64,000 nt of DNA. Origin: Ignavibacteriales bacterium. Its GTDB lineage: Bacteria > Bacteroidota > Ignavibacteria > Ignavibacteriales > Ignavibacteriaceae. This document shows positions 8,745-17,576 of this stretch, in pieces. Within the stretch, counting starts at the first letter, position 1, and every line of letters begins with the position of its first letter. The translations under genes and the position numbers were made by a program. The notes under the pieces are model-generated. The model saw only the letters and a program-made list of their open reading frames with translations, had not been told where the DNA came from and searched no databases. The stretch is taken from positions 1 to 64,000 of the forward strand of contig JADJIA010000011.1 of assembly GCA_016707285.1 (NCBI GenBank), read 5' to 3'.

Positions 8745-8952
8745 TAGAGCAATTAGGGGAGAAAACTATTGTTGTCCCTTCAAACACGGTGGCCGGGAAT
8801 TGAAAACAAAGCGATTTTCCAAAGCCTGTTTTTTCAATCAGGAGTACCCTTTCTCCACGAAAGAGCCTCTCAATAACCATCCATTGAGTATCGTAAAAAG
8901 AATTTAGCCCGAAATAATTGAGAAGGTGTGATTCTGCTTTGGCTCTGTCCAT
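8662..8952 (-). CDS. recQ: N-terminal fragment of the RecQ-PRTase gene (motifs 0 and I), frameshifted from the rest
   Basis: The frame starting at 8952 encodes the beginning of the RecQ helicase: the motif 0 region FGLNSFYDTQWMVIERL and the Walker A motif EKTGFGKSLCFQFPA, ending in GTTIVFSP at about 8762, after which the reading becomes nonsense. The other frame continues exactly where RecQ proteins read PLIALMRDQV, so the true gene is 6939-8952, about 665 residues. The break lies in a run reading GTTTTCTCCCC on the minus strand: either one base has been gained or two lost. It may be a sequencing error, a recent mutation or, less likely, programmed +1 slippage. Without this fragment the helicase would lack ATP binding. 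Confidence 0.8.
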   Translation of the reverse strand: MDRAKAESHLLNYFGLNSFYDTQWMVIERLFRGERVLLIEKTGFGKSLCFQFPATVFEGTTIVFSPNCSNARSGSETAVTWDFCKMFKLESDSGRK

Positions 8953-9037
8953 TTTTGCCCGAAAAATAATAAAGGAATAGACTAAATTTAAGAGAATAAA
9001 TTTGGAATTTTGCAGGTTTTTGAATCAGGAGTTTAAA

Positions 9038-9580
9038 ATGGCTATCAGAAAGAAAATTTTATTAGCAACAAAAAACAGAGGGAAACTTATAGAGATACGG
9101 GCTATCCTGGGAACCGACCATTTTGAATTTATTCCGGTGGATACCATAAGAATGTTTCCCGAAATTCCTGAAACGGGAACCACTTTTGAGGAAAATGCGA
9201 TTATAAAGGCAAAGGAGTCTTTTAAATTGACAGGAATTCCCGCACTTGCAGATGATTCCGGCCTGTGGGTTGATTGTCTCGACGGAAAACCCGGCGTTTA
9301 TTCCGCAAGATATGCCGGCGAAAATGCCACGGATGATGAGAATACCGATAAGGTCCTGGAGGAAATTAAGGCGTTTAATCCACCATACACGGCAAAATAT
9401 GTTTGTGTTTTGGCTTATTATGATGGAAAAGAGACGATAACCACTGAGGGTGAATGTAACGGAGAACTTTTGCTTGAAAAAAAGGGGTTTAATGGATTTG
9501 GCTACGATCCCGTATTTAAACCAACCGGGTACGATGAAACGATGGCAGAATTGGACCCCGGAGACGAAGAACAAACTTAG
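9038..9580 (+). CDS. rdgB: XTP/dITP pyrophosphatase (RdgB/HAM1 family), C-terminus frameshifted
   Basis: Hydrolyses non-canonical purine nucleoside triphosphates (dITP, XTP) to monophosphates, keeping them out of DNA. Family motifs are present: LLATKNRGKLIEI near the N-terminus, ETGTTFEENAIIKA, the catalytic LADDSGLWVDCLDGKPGVYSAR (read in two parts) and GFGYDPVF. The start at 9038 has AGGAG upstream and fits the family; an upstream in-frame codon at 9002 is less likely. The frame stops at 9580 after LDPGDEEQT, but removing one base from CCCCGG near 9556-9561 restores the standard ending KLSHRFKALEKMKEAL and moves the stop to 9627-9629, where it overlaps the next gene start by ATGA. I therefore think the visible stop is an indel artefact or a recent mutation. 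Confidence 0.88.
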   Translation: MAIRKKILLATKNRGKLIEIRAILGTDHFEFIPVDTIRMFPEIPETGTTFEENAIIKAKESFKLTGIPALADDSGLWVDCLDGKPGVYSARYAGENATDDENTDKVLEEIKAFNPPYTAKYVCVLAYYDGKETITTEGECNGELLLEKKGFNGFGYDPVFKPTGYDETMAELDPGDEEQT

Positions 9581-9625
9581 CCATAGATTTAAAGCGCTTG
9601 AAAAGATGAAAGAGGCACTCACAAA

Positions 9626-10399
9626 ATGAAATTTGGAAAAAATTTAATTCTTTTAACACTCCTCTTAAGTATGTTGTTTTTAACATCCTGTAAGGAGAGT
9701 ATTGATCCACCAAAACCGGAGGTGATCAAAAACTATTTTACTTTACCCAACAATGCAGTAAACAAATATCTCGTCGATTCAGTATCGACCGGAAATGAGT
9801 ATTTCCCAATCGGTATAAAGACAGTTCTTTGGGGACCTGAGGTAGTAACAGCCGGCACACCATATTACGCCCAAATCGAGCAATTGGATTACGCAGACGG
9901 GGGAGGAACCCTTCAAAGAATGAAAGTAAGGAAAACGGAACGGGGTTTATACTATTATCTCGATACCACTGGATTTTCGGCCCTTATTCCTGATACAGCA
10001 AAACCATTTATTCAAATCGACAGGGAAATAACAGCGATTTCACTTCCATTTTTTGCGGGTCAATCGTGGTCGGCTTTTAAGTTTAATGTTGTGATAATTC
10101 CGGTAATCAACTGTACGGCAAGTTATTTGGGAAGTGTCGCCTATGATCAGACAATTCAAGGGCACACCGGAACCGTGACTGCTGAGAGAATCAAATATAC
10201 ACTCTCAATAACGATTCCAACCCCGGGGCAGCCGGCAGTTAACATACAATATACCGGTGAAGTCTGGTATGAGGAGAATATTGGCGTAGTGAAGAAGGAA
10301 GGCGACTACTTCCTTTTTCAATTCCTTGGAGGGAGTGAGGTTGATCTCTTGATGCCAAATTACCATGTAAGAGAGAGACTAAACGAGATTATAAAATAA
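9626..10399 (+). CDS. Lipoprotein of unknown function
   Basis: A 257-residue protein starting with a lipoprotein signal peptide: basic N-terminus, hydrophobic stretch and lipobox LTSC with the lipidated cysteine at residue 22. The mature part is rich in beta-strand-like segments and has no motif I recognise. It would be anchored in the inner or outer membrane. It follows rdgB immediately; if the rdgB frameshift is repaired, its ATG overlaps the rdgB stop, suggesting co-transcription, though the functional link is not obvious. No catalytic residues can be proposed. Confidence 0.75.
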   Translation: MKFGKNLILLTLLLSMLFLTSCKESIDPPKPEVIKNYFTLPNNAVNKYLVDSVSTGNEYFPIGIKTVLWGPEVVTAGTPYYAQIEQLDYADGGGTLQRMKVRKTERGLYYYLDTTGFSALIPDTAKPFIQIDREITAISLPFFAGQSWSAFKFNVVIIPVINCTASYLGSVAYDQTIQGHTGTVTAERIKYTLSITIPTPGQPAVNIQYTGEVWYEENIGVVKKEGDYFLFQFLGGSEVDLLMPNYHVRERLNEIIK

Positions 10400-10475
10400 T
10401 TAGTGAATGGGGTGCCGGGAAACGGACACCCGATTGGATAAATAAAAATTGATTTTTAACTATTGGAAGTGAACG

Positions 10476-11507
10476 ATGAGATATAAATTATTAGGTAGAA
10501 GTGGACTAAAAGTTTCGGAACTTTGTCTCGGAACCATGTCATTTGGAACCGAGTGGGGAACCGGAGCTGAAAAAGAAGAGAGTAAAAAAGTATTTGATCG
10601 TTTTGTTGAAGCAGGTGGAAATTTTTTAGACACAGCAAACAGATATACCGAGGGAACAAGTGAAAAATTCCTGGGTGAATTTATGGGAAAAGAACGCGAT
10701 AAGTTTGTTGTAGCCACAAAATACAGCCTTTTTACAAAGAGGGGTGATCTGAATGATGCGGGTAACAGCCGTAAAAACATGTTCAAATCGGTAGAAGGAA
10801 GTCTAAAAAGATTAGGAACTGACTATATCGATGTTCTTTATGTCCACATGTGGGATTTTACAACACCAATGGATGAAGTGCTTCGTGGTCTTGATGACCT
10901 TATCAGGATGGGCAAGGTAACTTATATAGCTGTTTCAGATTCACCTGCATGGGTGGTTTCTGCTTCGCAGGTGATGGCAGAACTAAAGGGATGGTCACAG
11001 TTTGTCGCTTTTCAGGCTGAGTATAACTTAATCAAGAGAGAAGCTGAAAGAGATATTCTTCCGATGTGTGAACAATTTGATATTACATGTACTTCATGGG
11101 CACCGATAGCCGGGGGAGCACTTTCAGGAAAATACTTGAAAGATGCCGATGCCGAGGGAAGAATAAAACCTGAAAGTGTAAGACGCAATGAACGGAGCAA
11201 TCAGATAGTTGGTAAAGTGATCGAAATTGCCAATGAGTTGGGAGTTTCTGCTACTCAGGTTGCCATGAACTGGCACAGACAAAACCGATTTAGAATAATT
11301 CCGGTAATTGGTGCAAGAAAAGAGTCACAGATAATTGACAGTCTTGGGTGCCTCGATTTTGAAATTCCTGCCGATAAATTGTCAATCCTTGATGAGTTAA
11401 CACGGATTGAACCGGGCTTCCCACATGATCTGTTACACAGTGCACAGGCAAACGATTTGTTATATGGTGGTTTGGTTGACAAGTTCGACAATCACAGGAG
11501 TAAATAA
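10476..11507 (+). CDS. Aldo/keto reductase family oxidoreductase
   Basis: A 343-residue (alpha/beta)8-barrel NADPH-dependent oxidoreductase of the aldo/keto reductase superfamily. The catalytic tetrad is visible: D52 and Y57 in FLDTANRYTEG, K82 in VATKYS and H124 in VLYVHMWD. The N-terminus YKLLGRSGLKVSELCLGTM is the usual start of the YajO/general-stress AKR branch. It probably reduces small aldehydes or ketones; the substrate is not determinable. It is preceded by its own intergenic region and followed by a remnant of a proline iminopeptidase gene, so it is probably monocistronic. Confidence 0.88.
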   Translation: MRYKLLGRSGLKVSELCLGTMSFGTEWGTGAEKEESKKVFDRFVEAGGNFLDTANRYTEGTSEKFLGEFMGKERDKFVVATKYSLFTKRGDLNDAGNSRKNMFKSVEGSLKRLGTDYIDVLYVHMWDFTTPMDEVLRGLDDLIRMGKVTYIAVSDSPAWVVSASQVMAELKGWSQFVAFQAEYNLIKREAERDILPMCEQFDITCTSWAPIAGGALSGKYLKDADAEGRIKPESVRRNERSNQIVGKVIEIANELGVSATQVAMNWHRQNRFRIIPVIGARKESQIIDSLGCLDFEIPADKLSILDELTRIEPGFPHDLLHSAQANDLLYGGLVDKFDNHRSK

Positions 11508-11542
11508 GCGATTTCAAGTTGCTTAACAAGGTAAATCTTTTG

Positions 11543-11859
11543 TATTATGTCAACGAGACTTTCGCGAGGATGGGGGTGGCTGTTTATAATCACATGTGGG
11601 GACCCGCGAGTTTAAGGCAACCGGCTCACTCAAGAATCTGGAACTTGTCGACAGCTTAAATCAGATTAATATCCCCTCAATTTTCATCTGTGGTGAATTT
11701 GATGAAGCAACACCTGAGTCCACTGCATATTATAGTTCCAGGATGCCCGGCTCAGAATTCCATGTTATCCTCGGGTCATCCCACATGCATCATGCAGAAA
11801 AGAAGGAAGAATTTCTCACAATTGTTAGAGATTTCCTGAGAAGAACGGCTCACCGGTAA
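11543..11859 (+). pseudogene. C-terminal remnant of a proline iminopeptidase (alpha/beta hydrolase)
   Basis: Only the last third of a proline iminopeptidase is present. Frame one (from 11543) reads VNETFARMGVAVYNHMWGP, then the reading must shift near 11603-11606 to EFKATGSLKNLELVDSLNQ and CGEFDEATPESTAYY, with the catalytic D and H regions (GEFDEATPES, SSHMHHAEK) near the end. Family members release N-terminal proline from peptides and need an upstream nucleophilic serine motif, which is absent, so this piece cannot be active. A minimal open frame (11596-11859, GTG start) exists but has no proper beginning. It lies just after the aldo/keto reductase gene and probably marks a deletion between the two. 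Confidence 0.7.
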
Positions 11860-12002
11860 GTTTGGTGGTATCAGGATAAAAAATATTTCTGACCGGGTCA
11901 AAAACCTCTTGACTTTAATTTTAAAATTTAGTAAGTTCCTGCATCAATTTAGGGGACTTCTCCTCTAAAAAGTTCAGAACTATTATCAATTGGAATTTCA
12001 TC

Positions 12003-12869
12003 ATGCTTTCCAAAAATATATTTATTGTAGTTTCCTTTTTAACGGTAGTCTTCACTTCCTCAATTTCCGCCCAACAACCCACTGAGATACTTTTTGGCAC
12101 TTACCTCCCTTCAAGTAATTTTCCGGAAATTACTTACCATCGATTTAATGATTCCAATCTTGTGAAACTTGGGTTTAATACAATTTTGCAAACAGTTATG
12201 CATCCCGATATCCATAAAAGTTTATTTGATACAGTATCAAATATTTGGTGGGATAACAGATCTGATCTCGCCAATTCAACATTTGATAATATTGTAGCGA
12301 TGAATGGAAATTGGAACCGGGCAGATCAATCCTTGAAACAGGTTGATTGGATTAAAATTTTAACTCATGGGGTTTTTAATAATTGGGAGGCAGAAGGTGG
12401 TGATGGAGGATTTTACTCTGATCAGATAAAAATGGAGAGAGATACTTCTCATACTGAAATATTTGAGATGGATGGTATAAAAGGGGTAAAAACAAGAGTC
12501 CCAATCGACACAATGCTCATTGAATCTGAACGATCTTTGTTAAGAGGACCGTTCATGTATCAAGATCAGATTTATAAAGTTGGTTTTAGATACGGAAATG
12601 ATACAATAAGTTATAAAGCTAAATTCAGTATGAAAATAGGTCATAAACCCGAACAACCGCTTGCAGTTTGTACATTAAAAGTGAAGATTATTTATCCAAT
12701 ATCTGACAGCACTTATTCGGAAAAACTTTTGACTTCATTACCTGTCACCTCTGCTAATTTTGATTCTGAAAATTTTTCTACATTTGTTCTTGGTTATAAA
12801 ATCGAAGGATTACCCGTCTCCACCCCAAAGGATCATCTAATCTTACAGGCGATTATTATTTCCTCCTAA
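12003..12869 (+). CDS. N-terminal part of a secreted T9SS cargo protein, interrupted
   Basis: A 288-residue frame with a signal peptide ending near SSISAQQ and no domain I recognise. The reading leaves this frame near 12820-12830 (a CCCCAAAG stretch): after VSTPK the sensible continuation is in the next frame, SSNLTGDYYFLLNQITFDNF, and runs on toward the segment listed at 13178-14425. A TAA codon at about 13006-13008 also interrupts that continuation. The full gene would be 12003-14425, about 805 residues. Two independent lesions suggest a decaying gene, although the first could be a homopolymer error. The intact product would be exported and displayed or released through the type IX system. 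Confidence 0.65.
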   Translation: MLSKNIFIVVSFLTVVFTSSISAQQPTEILFGTYLPSSNFPEITYHRFNDSNLVKLGFNTILQTVMHPDIHKSLFDTVSNIWWDNRSDLANSTFDNIVAMNGNWNRADQSLKQVDWIKILTHGVFNNWEAEGGDGGFYSDQIKMERDTSHTEIFEMDGIKGVKTRVPIDTMLIESERSLLRGPFMYQDQIYKVGFRYGNDTISYKAKFSMKIGHKPEQPLAVCTLKVKIIYPISDSTYSEKLLTSLPVTSANFDSENFSTFVLGYKIEGLPVSTPKDHLILQAIIISS

Positions 12870-13177
12870 ATCAAATTACTTTTGATAATTTCACATTGGA
12901 TCCCGAAGTGATATCCACCTATAATAGTTTGCATGTTGGTATAAATGTAAGTGTATTCAGAAACTGGAGATTTTATGATATTGAGGGAGGGGATGATTTA
13001 AATTGTTAAGTTGAACAACCTACGGGAAGTGATTTTACTGCAATTATTCCCATAGGAAAGGGCGATGGAAGATTATTCAGACTTATCCCAGGGCTTCACG
13101 GGTACTTTTTAACAGATGAGGTAATACCATCCGGCGAGATAATATCGTCCGAAGGTGCAATTACTGTACCAACGGGA

Positions 13178-14425
13178 GTGACACTAAAAATTGAAGGAAA
13201 TTACACTCTTACCGACAGTCTGATAATTGAGGATGGAGGAGTCCTGACTCTTGAACCGGGTTCAACACTAAACCTTGATTCTGCAAGCTCGGTTTATTGT
13301 GCAGGTGATATTTATGTTAATGGAACAGAGACAAACAAAGTTACAATAAATTTTCTTCAATCAAATGAAACAAAACAGAACTCAATTTATCTTGGAAGAG
13401 AATCCTCGGCGATAATAAAATATGCGCAGATAAAAAACGGATACTCGGGAATAACTGCAACAAATGGATTTGATACTCTAATCATTGATAACTGTAACTT
13501 CACTAACATAAGTCATTCAGCTCTCCTGTTAAATGGAAATGGTTACGATAATGCAAAAATTAAAAACAACACTTACACTAATTGTGACTATGCCGGATTT
13601 TTCTCCAATCTTGCAACTGTTGCAGTAAACTCTGATTCAGCAAACACAACATCAGGTTACTACTTTTCAAATGTGTCAAACCTTTGGTTTGGTAATAACA
13701 AACTAACAGGCACACAAGAAGGACCGGGGATGACCTTAACAGGTTGTTTTGGAAACATCTACAACAATAAAATAACAGATCATACGGACGGTATTCTGTT
13801 AGCACATTCTTTCCCTAAAATAGGAGGAAATGAGATAATCAACAACACACAAAGAGGGTTGGTATGTGAATACGGTTCAACTCCTGATCTTGAGACATTT
13901 AGTGAAGCTGGTGTCTGTGAACAAATTAATACATATCCACTCTCAGGGGGAGACACAACAAATGCAATAACAGAAACAGAACAATATCATGCACAAACTG
14001 AGGAATTGACAATTGCATTAAGAGGAACTACCCAAAACAGAAACATGAAAAATGATGTTGGTTCTATAACAACACTAAACAAGTCAGGGATGAACAACCT
14101 GATGAAGAGACACGGAAACAAGTTCACAATAAAGAAGGAACCTAAACCGGTAGAAATAATCACAGAATATTCATTGTCCCAGAATTATCCAAACCCGTTT
14201 AACAGTTCAACAATAATTGAGTATGCACTTCCAAAAGATGGACTCGTATCAATTAAACTGTATGACATAACCGGAAGATTGGTAAAACAGTTGGTGAATG
14301 AACAAAAGCCATCAGGACGACATAAAACGACGATAGAGTCAGGCAACCTTGCCAGTGGAATCTATATTTATTCGCTTAGAGTAAATGACATAAATATCAA
14401 CAAGAAATTGGTGATACTGAAATGA
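13178..14425 (+). CDS. C-terminal part of the same secreted protein: beta-helix and T9SS sorting domain
   Basis: The frame called from a GTG at 13178 is open in phase from about 13009 and is the continuation of the gene starting at 12003. Residues 1-250 have the asparagine-rich, regularly spaced strands of a right-handed parallel beta-helix (GNYTLTDSLIIEDGG, IIDNCNFTNIS, KIKNNTYTNCD, IYNNKITDHTDGI). The last 85 residues form a T9SS type A sorting domain beginning LSQNYPNPFNSSTIIEY and ending ASGIYIYSLR...KKLVILK. Secretion through the type IX system is therefore expected if translated. The stop overlaps the start of the next gene by four bases (14422-14425), so the two cargo genes form an operon. 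Confidence 0.75.
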   Translation: MTLKIEGNYTLTDSLIIEDGGVLTLEPGSTLNLDSASSVYCAGDIYVNGTETNKVTINFLQSNETKQNSIYLGRESSAIIKYAQIKNGYSGITATNGFDTLIIDNCNFTNISHSALLLNGNGYDNAKIKNNTYTNCDYAGFFSNLATVAVNSDSANTTSGYYFSNVSNLWFGNNKLTGTQEGPGMTLTGCFGNIYNNKITDHTDGILLAHSFPKIGGNEIINNTQRGLVCEYGSTPDLETFSEAGVCEQINTYPLSGGDTTNAITETEQYHAQTEELTIALRGTTQNRNMKNDVGSITTLNKSGMNNLMKRHGNKFTIKKEPKPVEIITEYSLSQNYPNPFNSSTIIEYALPKDGLVSIKLYDITGRLVKQLVNEQKPSGRHKTTIESGNLASGIYIYSLRVNDININKKLVILK

Positions 14426-16245
14426 GGGTCGCAAAGTCATTAATTCATATATACAGCAAGGCACTTATTGGCAGGAAAGTCCCAACAAGGACATTCTTGT
14501 ACTCAGCCATCTTGATTTTCTTATTGAATGTCCCTGGTTATTCTACAATCCGATATGTCAAAGCTGGAAATACTACTCCGATCCCTCCATATGTAACTTG
14601 GGCAACGGCCTCGGATTCAATCCAAAAGGTTGTTGATATTTGTCTAAGCGGAGATACAATTCTGATAGGTACTGGCGTATATTCACAAATTGTTAATTCC
14701 GATCATTTTGGAAGAGACCTCACCATTTTTGGTGTAGATGTTGACAGTTGTATAATCGATTTGACAACCTTTCCTCAACTATCTGTGTTAAAAGCTTTTA
14801 TATTTCAAGACAATCTGCACCTCGAAAACATTACTTTTAATACATATCCCGGTCGGTCAAAGCATATAGCACTCTTTTTGTCAGGGCCATTTAACAATAA
14901 TGTTGTGAAAGTTCAAAATGTTAAATTCTTAGGTGCATTTTCTCCCGGCATCGATCTTTTATTTTCAACAGGCGAAGTTTCATCCTGTTATTTTTACGAA
15001 AACTATAAAGCAATAAATGGATTCGACGATAATAGTGTAACTCAAATCGGAATTATTAGAAAGAATCTTTTTTCGTTCGTGTCCGAGGGGATATCTTGCA
15101 ATTATGCAAAAATAACAGGAAATTCATTTATAAATATTACAAATGTTGCGATATATATTGGCTCTCTTTTTGGATTTTATACCGAGATTCAAAACAATTT
15201 TATTCATAGCTTCACTCAATGGGATCCTGCTATAACAGATATCCCGGATCTGGTAACTAATAATATTATCACAAATTTTCGTCGAGGTATCAGCACACCA
15301 CCAGGCGCGAAAGTGGTAAATAATGTGATAATGAACTCAAGTGAATATGCGATTTATGTGGATCAACCTCTCGACACTGCGATTATTAACTACAACGCTT
15401 TCTATAATAACAGAGAAATATCTAATAATACTGCACTCTACGACCCCGACACTACAACATACTATACAGCAGACCCAATGTTTGAAAACCCGGACAGTAA
15501 CAACTATCTTCTTCAGATGTTTTCACCTTTAATAGATGCTGGAGATCCCAATATTCTTGATGTTGATGGTTCAAGGAGTGATGTTGGCTTATATGGTGGG
15601 CCTTATGGCCAAAGTTATCAGTATAAAGATTTACCTCCAAAGAAACCAAAAGTAATTTCAGCCACCAAACTTAAAAATAAAGTGAATTTTCTCTGGCGGG
15701 GAGGTACAGAAGCTGACTTTAATTCTTTTTCGCTTTACAGAGACAGAGACCCTCAGTTTATCCCGGATGACAACAACAAAATATTCACAGGAATTGATAC
15801 ACTATTCACAGATTCACTTACAGACCCGACAGGCAGTTACAGTTATAAACTGACTGCAAAAGACAATCAAGGGAATGTCAGTAAACTCGATAGTGTAACT
15901 GTGGTAATAACAGCTATTTCTGATGAAGAAGTAAGCCCAACACCGGAAAGGATATATCTTTACCAAAATTACCCAAACCCCTTTAACCCTTCAACAAAGA
16001 TAAAATTCTCACTTTCAGAAGAATCAGAAGTAATCCTTCGTGTATATGATGTAAATGGAGAATTAGTTACAATGCTTCAAAACGGATGGCTTCCTGCAGG
16101 AGAGTATGAAAGGGAATTTTCACCCACAACAATTGGGACATTAAAAGATATTGCATCAGGTGTATATTTTTATAATTTGTTGGTTAGGGACAGAAATTTG
16201 ATCCCGTTATTCGTCAAAACCGAAAAAATGATGTTCATCAAATAG
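14422..16245 (+). CDS. Secreted right-handed beta-helix protein with T9SS C-terminal sorting domain
   Basis: A 607-residue protein. A long N-terminal export signal has its hydrophobic core at FLYSAILIFLLNVPGYS. Residues 50-400 show the pattern of a parallel beta-helix (VVDICLSGDTILIGTG, LENITFN, and repeated N-N turns), a fold often used in surface polysaccharide or adhesive proteins. A fibronectin-III-like segment follows at about 410-500, then the T9SS sorting domain YLYQNYPNPFNPSTKI...ASGVYFYNLL. The final 66 codons are nearly the same as the gene end at 1-203, indicating a paralogue about 16 kb upstream. The ATG overlaps the preceding gene stop. No catalytic residues are identifiable, so binding or structural function is the safer guess. 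Confidence 0.85.
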   Translation: MRVAKSLIHIYSKALIGRKVPTRTFLYSAILIFLLNVPGYSTIRYVKAGNTTPIPPYVTWATASDSIQKVVDICLSGDTILIGTGVYSQIVNSDHFGRDLTIFGVDVDSCIIDLTTFPQLSVLKAFIFQDNLHLENITFNTYPGRSKHIALFLSGPFNNNVVKVQNVKFLGAFSPGIDLLFSTGEVSSCYFYENYKAINGFDDNSVTQIGIIRKNLFSFVSEGISCNYAKITGNSFINITNVAIYIGSLFGFYTEIQNNFIHSFTQWDPAITDIPDLVTNNIITNFRRGISTPPGAKVVNNVIMNSSEYAIYVDQPLDTAIINYNAFYNNREISNNTALYDPDTTTYYTADPMFENPDSNNYLLQMFSPLIDAGDPNILDVDGSRSDVGLYGGPYGQSYQYKDLPPKKPKVISATKLKNKVNFLWRGGTEADFNSFSLYRDRDPQFIPDDNNKIFTGIDTLFTDSLTDPTGSYSYKLTAKDNQGNVSKLDSVTVVITAISDEEVSPTPERIYLYQNYPNPFNPSTKIKFSLSEESEVILRVYDVNGELVTMLQNGWLPAGEYEREFSPTTIGTLKDIASGVYFYNLLVRDRNLIPLFVKTEKMMFIK

Positions 16246-16425
16246 TAGCGAAGAAGCGTAATAACATTGGTTAAAGCAAAATGAATAGTCCTGATTGAGA
16301 GGAAGTTCATTCGGAGATCGTTCTATAAATCTAAAATAGAGTCCAACCTCACATCTCGATCCCCCACAATTCTTTGAATTCATCGTATATTTAAAATTAG
16401 ATTTTTTTTAATTATCGGATCATTA

Positions 16426-17559
16426 ATGATAGAGATAGACAAAGCTTATAGTCCCTCCCCGGTTGAAGCCAAATGGTACAAATACTGGCAGGATAATAAA
16501 TTATTCAAGTCTGAAGTTGACGAAACCAAGAAACCTTACACTATAGTAATCCCTCCCCCAAATATTACGGGAATGCTCCATCTGGGGCATGTCTTAAACA
16601 ATACAATTCAGGATATTTTGATCCGGTACAAAAGAATGCAGGGGTATAACGCCTGCTGGGTTCCCGGTACAGATCATGCATCCATTGCCACAGAAGCAAA
16701 GGTTGTAAATCATCTCGCTTCTCAAGGAATAACAAAAAAAGATATCGGCAGGGAAGAGTTCCTGAAACATTGTTGGGAGTGGAAAGACAAGTACGGTGGA
16801 ATAATTATCAGCCAGCTTGAAAAACTTGGAATAAGCTGCGATTGGGACAGACTTCGCTTCACAATGGATGATGATTATTACAAAAAAGTGATCGAATCAT
16901 TTGTTAAACTCTACAAAGATGGTTTGATTTATCGTGGCTACAGGATGGTAAACTGGGATCCCGTAACTCAAAGTGCTATTTCGGATGAAGAAGTTTATTA
17001 TCAGACGATGAACATCAAACTTTATCACATCAGATATCCATTGGTTGATGGTAGTGGAGAGATAGTGGTTGCTACCACCAGACCTGAAACGATGTTTGGT
17101 GATACTGCTGTTGCAGTTAATCCTGATGATCCAAGATATACAAATTTTATAGGTAAAAAACTGATTCTCCCGTTGACGGGTAGAGAAATTGAAATTATTG
17201 CAGACAATTATGTCGATTTAACATTTGGAACTGGAGCAGTGAAGATCACCCCCGCCCACGATGTGAATGACTATGAAGTTGGATTACGCCACAATCTGCA
17301 ATTGATAAATATTTTGCATCCCGATGCTACACTTAACGATAATGCTCCCGCTGAATTCAGGGGACTCGATCGTTATGATGCCCGTAAAAAAGCTGTTAAA
17401 ATGCTTGAAGAAAAGGGATTTCTACTCAAAAGTGAAGACTATACAACTAATGTAGGCTTCTCTCAGAGAGGACATGCACAGGTTGAACCCTACATGTCGG
17501 AGCAGTGGTTCATGAAGATGGATGAACTGGCTAAGCCAGCTCTTACCCACATTGGGTAA
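16426..17559 (+). CDS. valS: Valyl-tRNA synthetase, N-terminal part (gene interrupted)
   Basis: First part of class I valyl-tRNA synthetase, which charges tRNA-Val. Present are the Rossmann-fold start PPPNITGMLHLGH with the HIGH-type signature HLGH (52-55), the zinc/CP1 region and the editing domain marked by TTRPETMFGDTAVAVNP. The frame ends at 17557-17559 after MDELAKPALTHIG. Comparison with the family shows that about a dozen residues after AKPAL (the usual acidic, glycine-rich stretch ending IKFYP) are missing and that the reading resumes one frame over at PHWVKTYEHW. The lesion is therefore a small deletion near 17540, not a simple one-base slip. Homology continues at 17577-19001. Without repair, no full ValS is made from this locus. 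Confidence 0.88.
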   Translation: MIEIDKAYSPSPVEAKWYKYWQDNKLFKSEVDETKKPYTIVIPPPNITGMLHLGHVLNNTIQDILIRYKRMQGYNACWVPGTDHASIATEAKVVNHLASQGITKKDIGREEFLKHCWEWKDKYGGIIISQLEKLGISCDWDRLRFTMDDDYYKKVIESFVKLYKDGLIYRGYRMVNWDPVTQSAISDEEVYYQTMNIKLYHIRYPLVDGSGEIVVATTRPETMFGDTAVAVNPDDPRYTNFIGKKLILPLTGREIEIIADNYVDLTFGTGAVKITPAHDVNDYEVGLRHNLQLINILHPDATLNDNAPAEFRGLDRYDARKKAVKMLEEKGFLLKSEDYTTNVGFSQRGHAQVEPYMSEQWFMKMDELAKPALTHIG

Positions 17560-17576
17560 AAACCTACGAACACTGG

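Noticed and set aside
10400..10440. GGGGTGCCGGGAAACGGACACCC as a terminator after the lipoprotein gene
   Set aside because: The stem is interrupted and no T run follows.
13000..13010. In-frame TAA in the T9SS cargo gene as a recoding site
   Set aside because: No recoding structure or known motif is visible, and the gene carries another lesion nearby; pseudogene or error is simpler.
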